DNA from: Sialis fuliginosa
Taxonomy: Eukaryota > Arthropoda > Insecta > Megaloptera > Sialidae
Direction: 5' to 3'
Length of the DNA: 64,000 nt
Assembly (NCBI GenBank): GCA_961205875.1
Contig: OY540822.1
Coordinates: 15,750,501 to 15,814,500 of the forward strand
Of the stretch, positions 24,394 to 36,396 are shown piece after piece. A program made the position numbers and the translations under genes. Below the pieces are notes generated by a model. The model saw only the letters and a list, made by a program, of their open reading frames with translations, was not told where the DNA came from and did not search any database. Each line of letters opens with the position of its first letter. The stretch's first letter is position 1.

Positions 24394-26195
24394 GGAATTT
24401 CACCAATAGAATAATTACTACTTATATTTAAGGCCGGATTCACACGACCAAATTTACCGATTCTGTTTACTATGTAAAAACCATTCATTATTTCGCTATA
24501 ATTTATATAAAAAAACACGCGAACATGAACAGTATTATTTTGTCAAACGATCAGTAGTTGATTTTTTTCAATGTGAATATCAATAAGTTATCAAGATTGA
24601 TGCATTTAACTAGACACATCTTTTAAACTGACCGTGTAGACTAAGCTTACAGTAAGTCGATTATCTTTTGTGAAAGTAGATGTAATTCCCTTGTAACCCG
24701 GAAGTTATATAGCGAGGCTATTTTAAAAATGACTCAAATTAACACAAAATAATTTAAACAATAAATTATATTTATTAATAAAACATTGAATGAATGAATT
24801 TTATAGATATGGGTATTAATATAGGTTGTACTTAAATCAGAAAGGCAATGTGATTAAATTCATTTATTTAACAATCATATTACATTTGCAACAGAGTTTC
24901 AATCAAAAAGAATTGTTTGCTCCTTCACATTTTAATAATATTAAATTTTTACACAATCCATCTTCATTCTATCTTATTTTCATGTCTAAATCTATAACTA
25001 ATGCTCATTTTATTACATGTTTATACATTTCATATCCATTTGCACATAAATAAATAAATAAACGAAACAAATCGATTGTTGTTTCATAACATCTTATATT
25101 CAATAAATAGTAGCAAAAAATTATAATCTTGTCTTATTAAAAAATTACAATTGTACAATACACTGACAGTATAAAACAATAGATGAAAACAATTTATTTC
25201 TAATTTTTTTTTATTTACCCGATAAAAAATGTTTGTATACTATTATTATAATATATAATGTTTTACGTTATATTACAAATTTGCTACCATTTACTTAGAT
25301 TAGCTTTATTTGTTTATCAAATCTGTTTCACTAAAACAAATCACTTATTGTAACAATTAAATCTTACGCCGCCAAGTGTATCCGAAAGGTGTTAATGTTA
25401 TTATATGTATTTAGGTATATATGTATTTAAAATCGATCACGACAAGACAAACGAATAAAGCTAATTCGACAACATTTTTGTATGTATATTACAACACATG
25501 AACTTTAGCTAGAAAAAGTGAAATAATACAAAGAGGTAGTGCTTTTGTTGGAATGTATATTAATTATTATGCAGTCTGTAAAAGTCACCAACACACCGAT
25601 CTCGATGTTATGGTTGTGTGTGTATTTAGTATTTGTGTGTAGAACGTAAAACAGGAAGCATACTCGTAAGTAATAATGGAAGTATTGTATGTATCTAAAT
25701 GTGGCAGGTGCTGTTTCAGAGACATCGGCGTGGTGGTGCTGATCAAATAAAACTAAAAATCAACACATAACTACATATATTGTAATGCCAATTTAGAAGT
25801 TGTAACATACTTATAACATAAGAATTTTGAGCAACTTTTGTAATCACTGTATTTGATGTAATTATATTTATCCCTACATGAGAAACCAATAAATAACAAT
25901 TGAAATAAAGTAGAGGCTCGTAACAATGAGATAAGATTTAAAGATGTATTAACTGTATAACTACATTAAGTAAGTTTATTTTTCATTATTTCATTCGCAA
26001 TATTATTTTGATGAGTATAAAATGATGTTTTTTTTTTATTTTTATTTTTTAATAGTTATAAACAAGGAACAATGGAAATAGTATATTCGACCTATTTCCC
26101 ACAAAATATATAATTATTTAACACAGTGTTCTCGTATCTTAATGGACAACAAGAGTTTTGTAATTGTACTGTAGAAAAATGAACCGTTTTCTATA

Positions 26196-26244
26196 GAGTC
26201 GCGTCGCGTCGGGTCGAGTCGAGTCGAGTCGAGTCGAGTCGAGT
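26196..26244. repeat. (GAGTC)n-type pentanucleotide repeat
   Basis: About ten GAGTC/GCGTC/GGGTC units, the last seven being perfect GAGTC. Confidence 0.85.
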
Positions 26245-27711
26245 AATTTCATGTCGTCAAAGCTCCTCTCACTCTGTTATGTGAATAATCCGGGTGCGGC
26301 GAATCCGGAGAACGTGAAGAGAGAGTTTTTCATTCAATGATTTACTGCTTTTATGCAGTTGGTCACCGCGGTATCTCAACACATTTAACTATATATTTAA
26401 TATACTTTATCTAATTACAATATTGATTGCAATGTTTCATAGTATTTCGTTCCCACTGTTGTATATGTATATTGTATATATTGTATCATATATACCTTTA
26501 TTTTAATAAAATAGAAAATTTTATTTCATCATCATTCCATCATATATAATATTTTTGATTGTAGATTTTGCATATTTATTAGTTTTCATAAGCACTAAAC
26601 GATTAAACATTTAATAATTCACATTTTTTTTTACAACAAATGAGTTCCAATCGTCGTTTGTTCTATACAGAAAAAAATATTTATTATATGATGAACATGT
26701 GTTAAAGCAACAATTAATAACGAATGAAAAAACATATACCTATAGCTGGATAGTAATTTATTATTATTTATTATTTAATATTATTTATTATCATGGCATT
26801 AATGCTGTCGTGTTGCAGAAATGATTGCATTGTATTTTTTTGAAAAGAGGAGCTTGATTCAAATCATATATATGATATAGATGATATAATAATTATATAT
26901 GTAATTAGCAGCGCAAGTTACATTTTAATTTGTATTATTTATTATTATTTGCATTTAATTAAGTTTATGATATTACACATTTACACATAGTCTACTAAAC
27001 ACAAGATAAAAACAGACAAATATAACAATAATCACAGTGGAAATTTTTCTCACCTCCTTTAGTGTAACAATTATTTATATATAATATATATTTTTTTGTC
27101 GACTCTGTTTATAAGAAGTCGTTGGTTTTTTTTAATCGAATATTAATTTTATCAGTATGTATGCAGTGTAATAAAAAAGAATCCATTATTTTAGTGATAT
27201 ACGTCATCGCTATATCCTGTAAAAAACCAGCACTTTCTGCATTGTATGTGTATCGTATCGTAAGTATAAAAATTACACAAAAGACAAACATCTATTTCAA
27301 TAGTGCGTATTAAATTGTACAGTAAAAAACAACAGTTCAAATTACGTCTATTTGACGTAACTTCTCCTGTAGGTAACGCGACATCCTTTTCTTCGGGAAA
27401 TCATTGAATGAAAACGAAAACGAATCCACATTTGTTTGTTTTACAAAAATAATGGATTCATCAACAGAAAGTCAGCTATCATACTTGACTATAACATTTC
27501 TATCAACCGAAATAAAACAATATAAATCTACGTACTCACTATAAATATAATATAATATAATATAAATAGTTGGAAGAAAAATGTTTGCTTAAACAGCAGA
27601 ATATTATTCGATGGTTACCGTGGTGTGATATTTATGTATATTAGAAAGAGAAGCGCATGCAGAACTGACAGTGTTAACATGGCTAGTCACAAGTTCTGCA
27701 CGCGCTCTCCC

Positions 27712-27849
27712 GGGATTGCCATCGCATCATATTGTAACATATATCTATTATATAACTATACAATCTGATATAATTATCAGATTTTATAGTTTAGATTAGA
27801 TATATATAACATATTGTATTATTTATATCAGCAGATAACGGGCAATCCC
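27712..27849. repeat. long imperfect hairpin / MITE-like inverted repeat
   Basis: GGGATTGCC at 27712-27720 is matched in reverse complement by GGCAATCCC at 27841-27849. The interior also pairs imperfectly: ATATTGTAACATATAT against ATATATAACATATTG, and a central ATCTGATATAATTATCAGAT. The whole can fold into one hairpin of about 138 bp. No coding capacity. Confidence 0.6.
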
Positions 27850-28697
27850 AATAACAACGTCAACAGGGTTTATAGTTCCCTGTCTACAACATTTAACTGA
27901 TTGTGAGCGGTGCACTGATTGTAACAGTGCAACCACACAGTGGCTAGACCTATTGTCATTTTCTGTAAGTCCCGTTCAAATATAATATATGTAACATACA
28001 TACATATTATCTTATGTACTTTACTCAATACTCGTAAATAAGACGTGTGGAAATTCTTGAGTACACTCTCTCGCCGGTAATTATATTATTGTACATATGT
28101 ACTTGTACTTACACTTACAGTAAATACGGTATTGTATTGTATATGTAATAATAATAATAGGTACATTTAATACATTACTTTATATTTCTATCTATTATTC
28201 AAAGTAATCTTTAAACACAGTGTACTCGTATTCGTTCTTGTATTTATTACACATTTTACAATAAAACGATTCAACAGATACAATTAACTACTGTATGTAT
28301 TGTACCATATTATGTACCATATACCATGTTTCTTAAGTATAACAGATTAACGTGTGTGTATCTCTTTTCTTAATAGTACAAAAATAAAATTTATATGTAA
28401 ACACATATAGTATGATTATATTTCATTTCATTGATATAATTCTAAATGAAAAGTAAAATGAGGTAATTTAAACGGCCATTTATTATTATAACAAATAAAA
28501 TATCACATTGCGAAAAGGGAACATAATTATTATATTTTGTATTTTATTTGTGCGTTTACACGTATATATGAATGCGAATGCATGTGTATCATATTTTTTT
28601 TACAAATATTTAAGGACGTAACGGTTTTGTCTCAATTTATATACTCGATGTTTTCATACATGTACTTGTACATACATATAATGTAAAGTAAGTAAAT

Positions 28698-28730
28698 ATA
28701 TATAATATAATATAATATAATATAATATAT
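28698..28730. repeat. (TATAA)n repeat
   Basis: Six or so TATAA units in an AT-rich context. Confidence 0.8.
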
Positions 28731-29628
28731 AGTCATACTACGCACGTACATAAATTTGTACATAGAAACAAGTAACGTAATAGCTATCAGTAAGTACATT
28801 AATTCATTTCATTAAAAATAATCAAAACACTTTTCATGTATTTTATCATGGTGTACAACAAGTGTTTGTATTTTTTTAATTTAATTGCTTTTAAAATACC
28901 AATAGACTGTTACGACATTAAATAGGAAGTATTTAATTGTACTGAAATTCCTGCATTTATTTATTTTAGTTATTAAGTTTTGGCTACTCGATACAACGTT
29001 TTCAAAAGGTACTTCCCCAATTTGTACTTTAGTACTGAATAAAAACTAAAAACAGAACATATATGTATAATATACTCGTAATATATGTATTGCATGTCTC
29101 TATCGTAGCTCTGTAGTTTCATTGTATTATAAATAAAAACATTAGCCGTTTTACTGCAATCTTATCTAGCCGTATGTATGTGTAGATAATGGTACTCTGG
29201 TATTCTTGCGTTTGCGTCACAAATCAAACAGACCTTACGCGTCATAACTGTCTGTCTGTCTGTCGGCCGGCCGGAGAGAAAACGCATTCAAGACTATTCT
29301 ACACGGCCGATATAATAAGTAACAGTAATATCAGAAGTGCAGTTCATTTATAATTTATTATGTATTGTTGATAGAAAACAAATGTCTAAAAATTCACTAT
29401 TGTTTTGTAAATTCAGCGTCTCGTTAAAAATGTCCACTTTACACTTATTGTTAGTCAGTAATCAGTTAATATTACTTTGATAATGTTTAACATAGATCAT
29501 TATGCGCAAAAAGTTAGATTTATTCAACTACACTCACTACTGGCGAGAACACAGGAGCGTCGCGGAATCTAATAAAGATAGGCCGGTATCTTTGTTCAAT
29601 TCTAACGGTCCTTGACGCGCGGTCGGGC

Positions 29629-29658
29629 GGCCGCGCCGCGCCGCGCCGCGCCGCGCCG
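29629..29658. repeat. (GCCGC)n repeat
   Basis: Five to six CCGCG units in tandem. Confidence 0.85.
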
Positions 29659-30167
29659 TCTCACTGGATTGTCGACTAAATGTACTCGGTAAATACATGA
29701 CGAGTGACGAAGCCCGGCGCCCGGCGCCCGGCCACGCCGCTAAACCGTAATAAGTACGTGTTGTTGTTGTTGTTGTTGTTGTTTAGTTATTGTCGAAACG
29801 CGACCGCAATCTCGACTTCACCCGTCTCACGCCTCACGTGTCTTGCACTAACATACTCGTACCTACTAATTATTTATTGTTTTATCTATTGATTGTACTC
29901 TTGTTTCTCTGGCAGTATCGTTGTTTTGCGATACACGCAGACAAACACATTCACGTGCATCGCTTTCGACCGACAACTAAACAAATGTACATCATACACA
30001 TAACATACATATATAAATCAATAAGGTAGGTACTAAGAAAGGTGACATTTAAATTCGGAATAGCACCATAAGTATATATTATTATATCCTATATTTGTTT
30101 CTTTGACTCACAATCAGCGGTCGACAACCTATTGCTTGTTCTTTGTATCAAGTTTGTATCAAGACTG

Positions 30168-30186
30168 GCACATTCACTCACACATT

Positions 30187-30221
<35 letters not shown>
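30168..30221. repeat. (CA)n microsatellite, interrupted
   Basis: CA-rich run with a perfect core of about ten CA units and a few CATT/CACTCG interruptions. Confidence 0.85.
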
Positions 30222-30222
<1 letters not shown>

Positions 30223-30584
30223 TTCATTCACATATATTCACGACAACGATATGAAAAGGAACATTGAATGTATTAAAATGTATTGGCTCGTCCGCGTCGC
30301 ATCGACGACAGTCGCTAGACACGTGGCGACGAGAGATGAGTGGAGTCGCGGTAAGAACGCGCTCCGAATGCGTGGAAGCCACATGATTGAAATAACCGCC
30401 CGCCCGCCCGACAGACGACGGAATGCAACGCGACGATGAAAGAAAGCAGCAGCCATGTCACTCAGGTCCGTCCGATTAGGTGCACTTTCTAACTAGCTCA
30501 TACGTGTGGTGATATAATATTGTGGGTACCGTACCGCCTGACACGATAACGATAAATGCGTATACGACCGACGATCGGGACGCA

Positions 30585-33500
30585 CTATTTTCCCCTGTAT
30601 ATCTCGATAATACGGTCCTGGTCGACATACTCGAAGATGTGAGGCGCGTCCATCAGAATGCCGATCGTGCCGGCGGTCGTCACGATGAAAAACATATATA
30701 GCTGCAGACGATCTATCACCATAGCCACATACTTCCAGTCTTCACGCGTCTGAAATAAGACCAAATGTTAATATCAAATGCAAGATCAAGTGCCACACGT
30801 TCTACTCACCTGGATGTACAGATCTTCGTTGCGTAGATGTTCGGCGATAAACTCGACCGCTTCTGTTGCTTTCGATGCTTCGGGGGAGAGCAGAATCGAA
30901 TCGGAACTTTCACTTTCGCGTCGGCAACTGTCCGCGCCTATACCCCCCACTCCAACTCCTAATTCTGAGTTTAACTTGCGGTTTATTTTACAGTTAGGGT
31001 GGTGAAGGTCCGACAGTTCCATCACTTCGATTTTGCTTTGGTTTTCGATAGAACTGTGCAATAAAAACAATATACGTTATTATTAATACGTCGATCGTAA
31101 CACGTTTTCAAACGCTCACCTAATGTTCTTTGGTATTTCGGCAGGGGACCCGTAAGGGTGGGGAGGAACCCCCATTCCAGGCATTTCCATCATCCAACGT
31201 AAACGTGTTTTACGAGGCCGTTTCATCAACAACATTGCGGGCAAATAATTGAGGAACACGGTACGAATCCACGATGGCATCCTGTAAAATAAAACACCAT
31301 AAATGTAGACTACATATGTATGTTGAATAACAACACACATTGATTACCTGTGAGTTCTGGGACCTCTAAAGTTCCAGTTGATAATAACAACTGTGACGAG
31401 AATACTGACGGTGTTCATGATGAAAGTAAACAGTAAGTACTTGGCTATTAGCGGCAGCACGAGCGAAGTGGGCGGCAAGATCTTAGAAACCAATAACAGG
31501 AACACAACCAATGACAGCAGAATGCTGATTCCCAACGTCACCTATCGTAATGCAATTATTAGGGACTGTCCGTAAAATACCTAGCGTCCTTATCAAGAGA
31601 GGAGAGGAGGTCTGAATAAACGTCACGTGACGCAACATTTCAATGTTATTTTAAGAGCTTACATACCTCCAGAATTTTCAAAAAAAATTAATTACTCTAT
31701 ACTTTTATGAACGATAAATGTGGCCGCACAACATACCATAAAACATACAAAAATTCATAAGGAGGCATACAGTTAAAACATATTTTTTTATGAACCATAA
31801 AAGAATACAATTTTTGATGAAAATTTTTTTTAAAACTTAAAAATGTTATAAGATGCTTATTTTCCCGAAATTAAAAAAAAATGACTCGACAGACTATAAC
31901 GAAAATATTACAGTACAGTGTGATACATATAATTTATGATAAAAAAAAATTTTCATCAGTGCTGGAGATATGTAATACCTTAATTTATTTTTCAATTGCG
32001 ATATTGTTTTTATTTTAATAACTACTGTAGTAAATTGCCAAACAATAACAATAATAATTCATTCATTTGGGAAGGGGGTCCAAGTTTTGTGACGTATTAT
32101 TAAGTAGGGAGTTGATGCAGCAGGGAGGGAGGGGTAAAAAATGTACATGTACAGTCGCCTGCATTAATGGTCTTACAGTTTGTATTCATTTTCGTTTATC
32201 ACAAACTTAGTAGGTTATATAACAATTATTATAACAATAATAATTCATTCATTTGGGAAGGGGGTCCAAGTTTTGTGACGTATTATTAAGTAGGGAGTTG
32301 ATGCAGCAGGGAGGGAGGAGTAAAAAATGTACATGTACAGTCGCCTGCATTAATGGTCTTTCAGTTTGTATTCATTTTCGTTTATCACAAACTTAGTAAG
32401 CTCCTCCCATTTGATTATTATAATATTTAAATCATTTCTCCATGTATCAAACAAAGACAGATATTTTGAAATTCATTTGCTAGATAAAGAACTACTCTTC
32501 GTTTATAATAGGTACTCATATATATTTGTGCAATTAAATTATTATGTAATCTATTGAAAATAGTATACGTAAATATTGTGGCAATTTGATAGAAAAAGAT
32601 AACCGATGATGTTTGTCTTTAAATGCGATTCTAGCCTTTAGGGTGCCAGACGAGTTCTGCAGGCGACTGTACGTTATATAAATGGTCGAGCGGACTTACT
32701 TTTTCACCGGCTTCGGCAGGTAAATAAAACACGAGAACGCACAAAAACGAAATCAAAACCGTGGGCAAAATTAAATTCACAGTATAAAATAGTGTCTTTC
32801 GCCGAATAATTATATAAAACGTGATATCAGTCTCCGTAGGCTGGCCCTCGTAGATATTGAGGTACGCCGGAACCTCGATAATGTCCCAAGTTCCAGACTT
32901 CCAATAATCCGACAGATCTACAAAGTTCTTGTTGTTATAGAGCGCTAATGAAACCTGGTCGCCGTTGAATGTCCAACTTCCAAACTTCATGATACAAGTC
33001 TGTTGGTCAAACGGAAAGTATGTTACGTCGATTGTACATGAGCTCTGATAAATGGCCGGGGGTACCCATAACACTTCGCCGTTCGGGTAAATCAGAACGT
33101 TCGACTTGTATCGCACTTCATAATTTCCATCAGCGCTGCAACATTACAAAAATACCCGTCACTCAGTATGGTATTTCTCAAACTGTATGTTACACTTACT
33201 TATTGAACAGTACTATGTCGGGTTTCCATACTTTGTCAGGCGGCAGTCGAAGTACTGCTATTCCGCCATAATCTGCTTCATCCCACTGAAGTTGGTAATC
33301 ATTCCATACCTGAAAATGTTACGTTTAAAAAAAATCACCCTTTATACTTTTTAAAATCGACTTACCAATCTCAACCACACATTCGATTTCATAATCTGAT
33401 TTTTCTCGTTCTGAAAACAGATATTATAAATGTACAAATGCTGCTATAATCGCGTTAGAAGTTATACTTACGACGTTGATGAGCTGTACGAAGGCTAGGC

Positions 33501-35543
33501 CGAAACGAACATCAACCTTCTCCGTCATGTTTTGTACTGGCCGAATAAGTTTGTTATAACCACGAAAAAGATCTCTAACCAACCGCTCTTCGTCTTCAGA
33601 ACATCCGCCTGTAAAAAAAATATACGTAAAATAAAATTATATCAGACTTTTACATACATAATATATTTGAATTTAATTATTCTCTCTCCCAGTACGTAAG
33701 TGGCATTTGAATCGCAAAATAAAAAACATATATCGTATGTACAATTAAAGTTAATTTGATTAGAATAGAAAATCAACCGGAGTTTTAAGTGGAAATATAT
33801 GTAAATGCAAATAGAAACTTGATATTATTTCTCTATTCAACATTTTACAAGTCTGAATAGAGGCGAGGCCATACAACATGTCTGTTTGAATTAACTTCAC
33901 GTTTTGAAATATTAAAATAAATGTATTCTCAGAAAGCATTCGATGCACATCGATCAATACCAGCGCTATCCAAACTGTTTATTTACTTATAAATTATTTA
34001 CTAAAAACAAGAACAAATCAAAATATCAATAACTATAAATAACATAATAATTTTTGTATTTTTTTTATCTAATCATATGCTATCTCTATGTCAAATTTCA
34101 TCAAGATAGATTCAGTGAAAAGGTAACAAACAGACAGACGGACAGAACATTAGTATGGATAATAAACGAGAGGCCGAAAATACTAGAAAAAATCAACATT
34201 CGTAATTATTTTTAAAATATCATTTCTACGAGAAAATTTCACCGGACTAAAACTGTAGCGAAGTTAATTTTACATAAAAACGATTTTTTATTATTAACAA
34301 CAAATAATAATAAATAAAGTCTTAAAGATTTAATTTCTAAATTAAAAAACGTATTATTAAATGCAAGTTTTTATCAATAAAGATTTATATATATATAAAA
34401 TATAGATAGAGTTATAATTGTTACTCGTATCAAATCAACAATGAGCTATTTGCCTCTGAGCTATAATGTTCACATAACCGATATCAATTACAATATAGAA
34501 TTATCATTGATTGTTTGAAACATGACAAAATCAACATAGCCGCAATAATGTACAATACATATACATACCTATAGTATAGCGTACATAGTTCATATTACAC
34601 ATACAATTATACGATGAATCAAATATCGAACGTATATTTGCTATTTGATTTAGCATTTAGCACGTGTTTATTTATAATATATTCTTGTAATATTTCAGCA
34701 CAAAAATAAAGAGCAAATCAAGATAGTGTCTAAACTTTATATCTACTTATGTATTTTTTCTTTCTCGAAACTAACTCTAACGTATTTATTAAAAACTAGC
34801 GCATTGGCCCGGTGTTACCCTGGGATATTAATTTAATATTAATTTAATTAACACACGGTTCACCACGAATTGTTTTTTCCGGCTTCATGAAATTTACCCA
34901 AAATATCCACAAATTATACACCTAAACTTAACCTATCCATTAGTGAAAACCGGAATAAAATCCATTCAGTAGTTTTTATTATATTTTCTCTCAGGTCTTA
35001 TCTTAGAATTTGTATGAAAATCAAAAATAAATAAATAGGTTACCTTTCTTGGAAGTTCTTTATTGGAATTTATAAAAATCCGTTTATTTATATTGTAAAT
35101 TGCATATTTTTTCATTCAAACTCAGGTTTCATGATTCAAACTGACATTCACATATAGTAATTGTTTTCAGCGTCTTATATTCCATAGCTACTGTGTTTTT
35201 CTATAAATGACATTTCTTCGCTATAACATCACAGAAATAAAAGACGCTATGCAAAATTATTAATCTTTTGATGTTAAATCTTAGATTTTCATAAAATATT
35301 ATTAGCCACGATACTGCTCGTAAAAATTATCTAACTATTGGTGAAAACCGTATTGAAATCGGTTCAGTAATTCCCGAGTCTATTAGTCACACACAAACGA
35401 ACATTCATTTTTATATATATAGATAGATAATAATAAGGGTAAAATTATATAATTATGTATAAATAATATAATTTACCCAGAGTGATGCATGTGAAGATAG
35501 CCGCTAGCACCAACACACTGTGTGGCATCTCTGCTATCCACAT
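30585..35543 (-). CDS. nAChRbeta1: nicotinic acetylcholine receptor subunit beta1
   Basis: Nine coding exons read leftward: 35543-35477, 33608-33472, 33410-33366, 33309-33200, 33135-32700, 31541-31348, 31281-31120, 31053-30810 and 30749-30585, giving 519 residues; all phases agree. Order of parts: signal peptide, ligand-binding domain with Cys-loop ([15 protein letters not shown]), TM1-TM3, a cytoplasmic loop with a Gly-rich patch and Ser/Glu stretch, TM4, and the insect beta1 ending [13 protein letters not shown]. The vicinal Cys pair of alpha subunits is absent, as expected for a beta subunit. The subunit forms cation channels with alpha subunits at insect cholinergic synapses and contributes the complementary face of the agonist site; loop D reads NVWLRLVW. 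An intron precedes the start codon's exon (acceptor at 35592-35594), so the promoter lies further right, probably near 40 kb. Confidence 0.96.
31542..32699 (-). other. beta1 intron between TM1 and TM2 exons
   Basis: Phase-0 intron of 1.16 kb. It contains the palindrome CGTCACGTGACG at 31621-31632 and a tandem duplication with a 186-bp period (separate entry). Confidence 0.7.
32047..32399. repeat. tandem duplication, 186-bp period
   Basis: Two nearly identical copies of about 167 bp (32047-32214 and 32233-32399), separated by about 18 bp and differing at only a few positions. Each includes GGGAAGGGGGTCC, TTTTGTGACGTATTATT and GATGCAGCAGGGAGGGAG. The GGGGTCC...GTGACG layout resembles the inside of the inverted-repeat element at 35.7 kb. 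Confidence 0.9.
34060..34175. mobile_element. interspersed-repeat tail (lepidopteran type)
   Basis: The sequence TCAAATTTCATCAAGATAG, then TTCAGTGAAAAGGTAACAAA, then CAGACAGACGGACAGA and ATTAGTATGGAT resembles the 3' tails of repeats common in moth and butterfly genomes. Only a fragment is present. Confidence 0.5.
34797..35425 (-). mobile_element. transposon remnant beginning ACTAG (reverse orientation)
   Basis: Starts ACTAGCGCATTGGCCCGG and ends in a TATATATAGATAGATA tract. Inside, two related segments, about 34935-34985 and 35330-35385, each read (T/C)ATTxGTGAAAACCG...ATTCAGTA, pointing to two copies or an internal duplication. The ACTAG end is the reverse complement of the CTAGT end seen in the repeat at 63.96 kb. 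Confidence 0.5.
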
Positions 35544-35591
35544 TGCGGGAATCCTTGCTTATAGCAGTCTCCAGTTTGTGACGCCTTCACC
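35544..35591 (-). other. beta1 5'UTR segment of the first coding exon
   Basis: 48 nt of untranslated exon lie between a GTTTCTTTCAG acceptor and the start codon. Confidence 0.7.
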
Positions 35592-35664
35592 CTGAAAGAA
35601 ACATATTATTTATAACAATAAATGCTAACCATGTAAATTTATTAAAATTTTATGCGATTACATA

Positions 35665-35945
35665 GGGGCCATCCATAAATTACGTCACACGTTAAGGGGG
35701 GGAGGGGGTCGATGAAGTGTGACATTGTGTGACAAGGGGTCCTAAATTTCGTGACATCACATTTCAAAATATAATATCCTAACTTTTTTGTAGACATTTA
35801 AAAAATTTTAAGGTGTAAAATTGCAAAATATGTGACGTCACATTAGGTAGGGGGGGTCTCACAAATGTGACCAGCTGTAACGAGGACGGGGGGGAGGAGG
35901 TTAAAAAATCATGAAATTCGTGTGACGTAATTTATGGATGACCCC
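35665..35945. mobile_element. MITE with 26-bp inverted termini
   Basis: 281 bp with terminal inverted repeats GGGG(C/T)CATCCATAAATT followed by ACGTCACAC, differing by one base between the ends. The interior has G-runs and scattered GTGACG/GTGACATCAC motifs, which form a further imperfect inverted symmetry. No coding capacity. Lies in the beta1 5'UTR intron. Confidence 0.85.
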
Positions 35946-36191
35946 ATACCAACGTTACATATAAAAATAAATGCAGTATAATTAAATCAAACGGTAAAAC
36001 AATATTTACAATAAAATTACACAACCCAAATAATTTGGCAAAAAAAAATCAATAAAAACACTTAAAATTATTAAACTGGTCCGAATAACACTAATTAAGA
36101 ATAATAAAACAAAATTTTACACGAAGAACAATCACTTTCACGACAATTGGTGAGAAATATGGAAAATAGAATCCTTCTTTTTAAACAATGA

Positions 36192-36396
36192 CCTTAGGTT
36201 ACATAAAACAAAATTAGCGACGATTAGTTAATCAGTTGTTTTAAAACCTTAATTAATATTGACTCTAAAAATATCAATTCACTAAATATGATAATTTTTT
36301 ACCTTCTAAAATTTATCAAAACCGTGATTGTTTTTTAGAATTGATGTAATAATGGTTTTAAAACAACTGATTAATTTTGTTTTATGTAACCCAAGG
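36192..36396. mobile_element. 205-bp inverted-repeat MITE
   Basis: The ends CCTTAGGTTACATAAAAC and GTTTTATGTAACCCAAGG are reverse complements with one mismatch. The arms continue through AATCAGTTGTTTTAAAACC on the left and its complement on the right. The left arm has a 14-bp insertion (AGCGACGATTAGTT). Flanking TGA on both sides may be a target duplication. Confidence 0.8.

Larger units (their letters stand above)
24400..29540. other. AT-rich intergenic DNA, no gene seen
   Basis: Over 5 kb with only short, unconvincing reading frames on both strands. It contains pentanucleotide repeats, a hairpin element at 27.7 kb and poly-AT sequence. It could be latrophilin 5' regulatory or upstream-intron sequence. 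Confidence 0.5.
29540..30584. promoter_or_regulatory. GC-rich, CpG-rich block with simple repeats, no coding gene assigned
   Basis: A sharp change from the surrounding AT-rich DNA: (GCCGC)n at 29629-29658, repeated CGGCGCC at about 29713-29729, (TTG)n at 29759-29783, (CA)n at 30168-30221, and GC-rich unique sequence at 30290-30450. A strong plus-strand donor (GCGGTAAGAACG, GT at 30352) is present. It lies just beyond the nAChR beta1 stop codon and far upstream of latrophilin. It looks like a promoter or first-exon region, but I cannot tie it to a gene. Confidence 0.4.
33609..35476 (-). other. beta1 intron 1 with transposon remnants
   Basis: Phase-1 intron of 1.87 kb after the signal-peptide exon. 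It carries two transposon-like segments (about 34060-34175 and 34797-35425) described separately; the remainder is AT-rich. Confidence 0.65.

Noticed and set aside
24432..24660. Possible MITE starting GGCCGGATTCACACGACC
   Set aside because: A matching inverted end near 24625-24650 is too degenerate to support an element.
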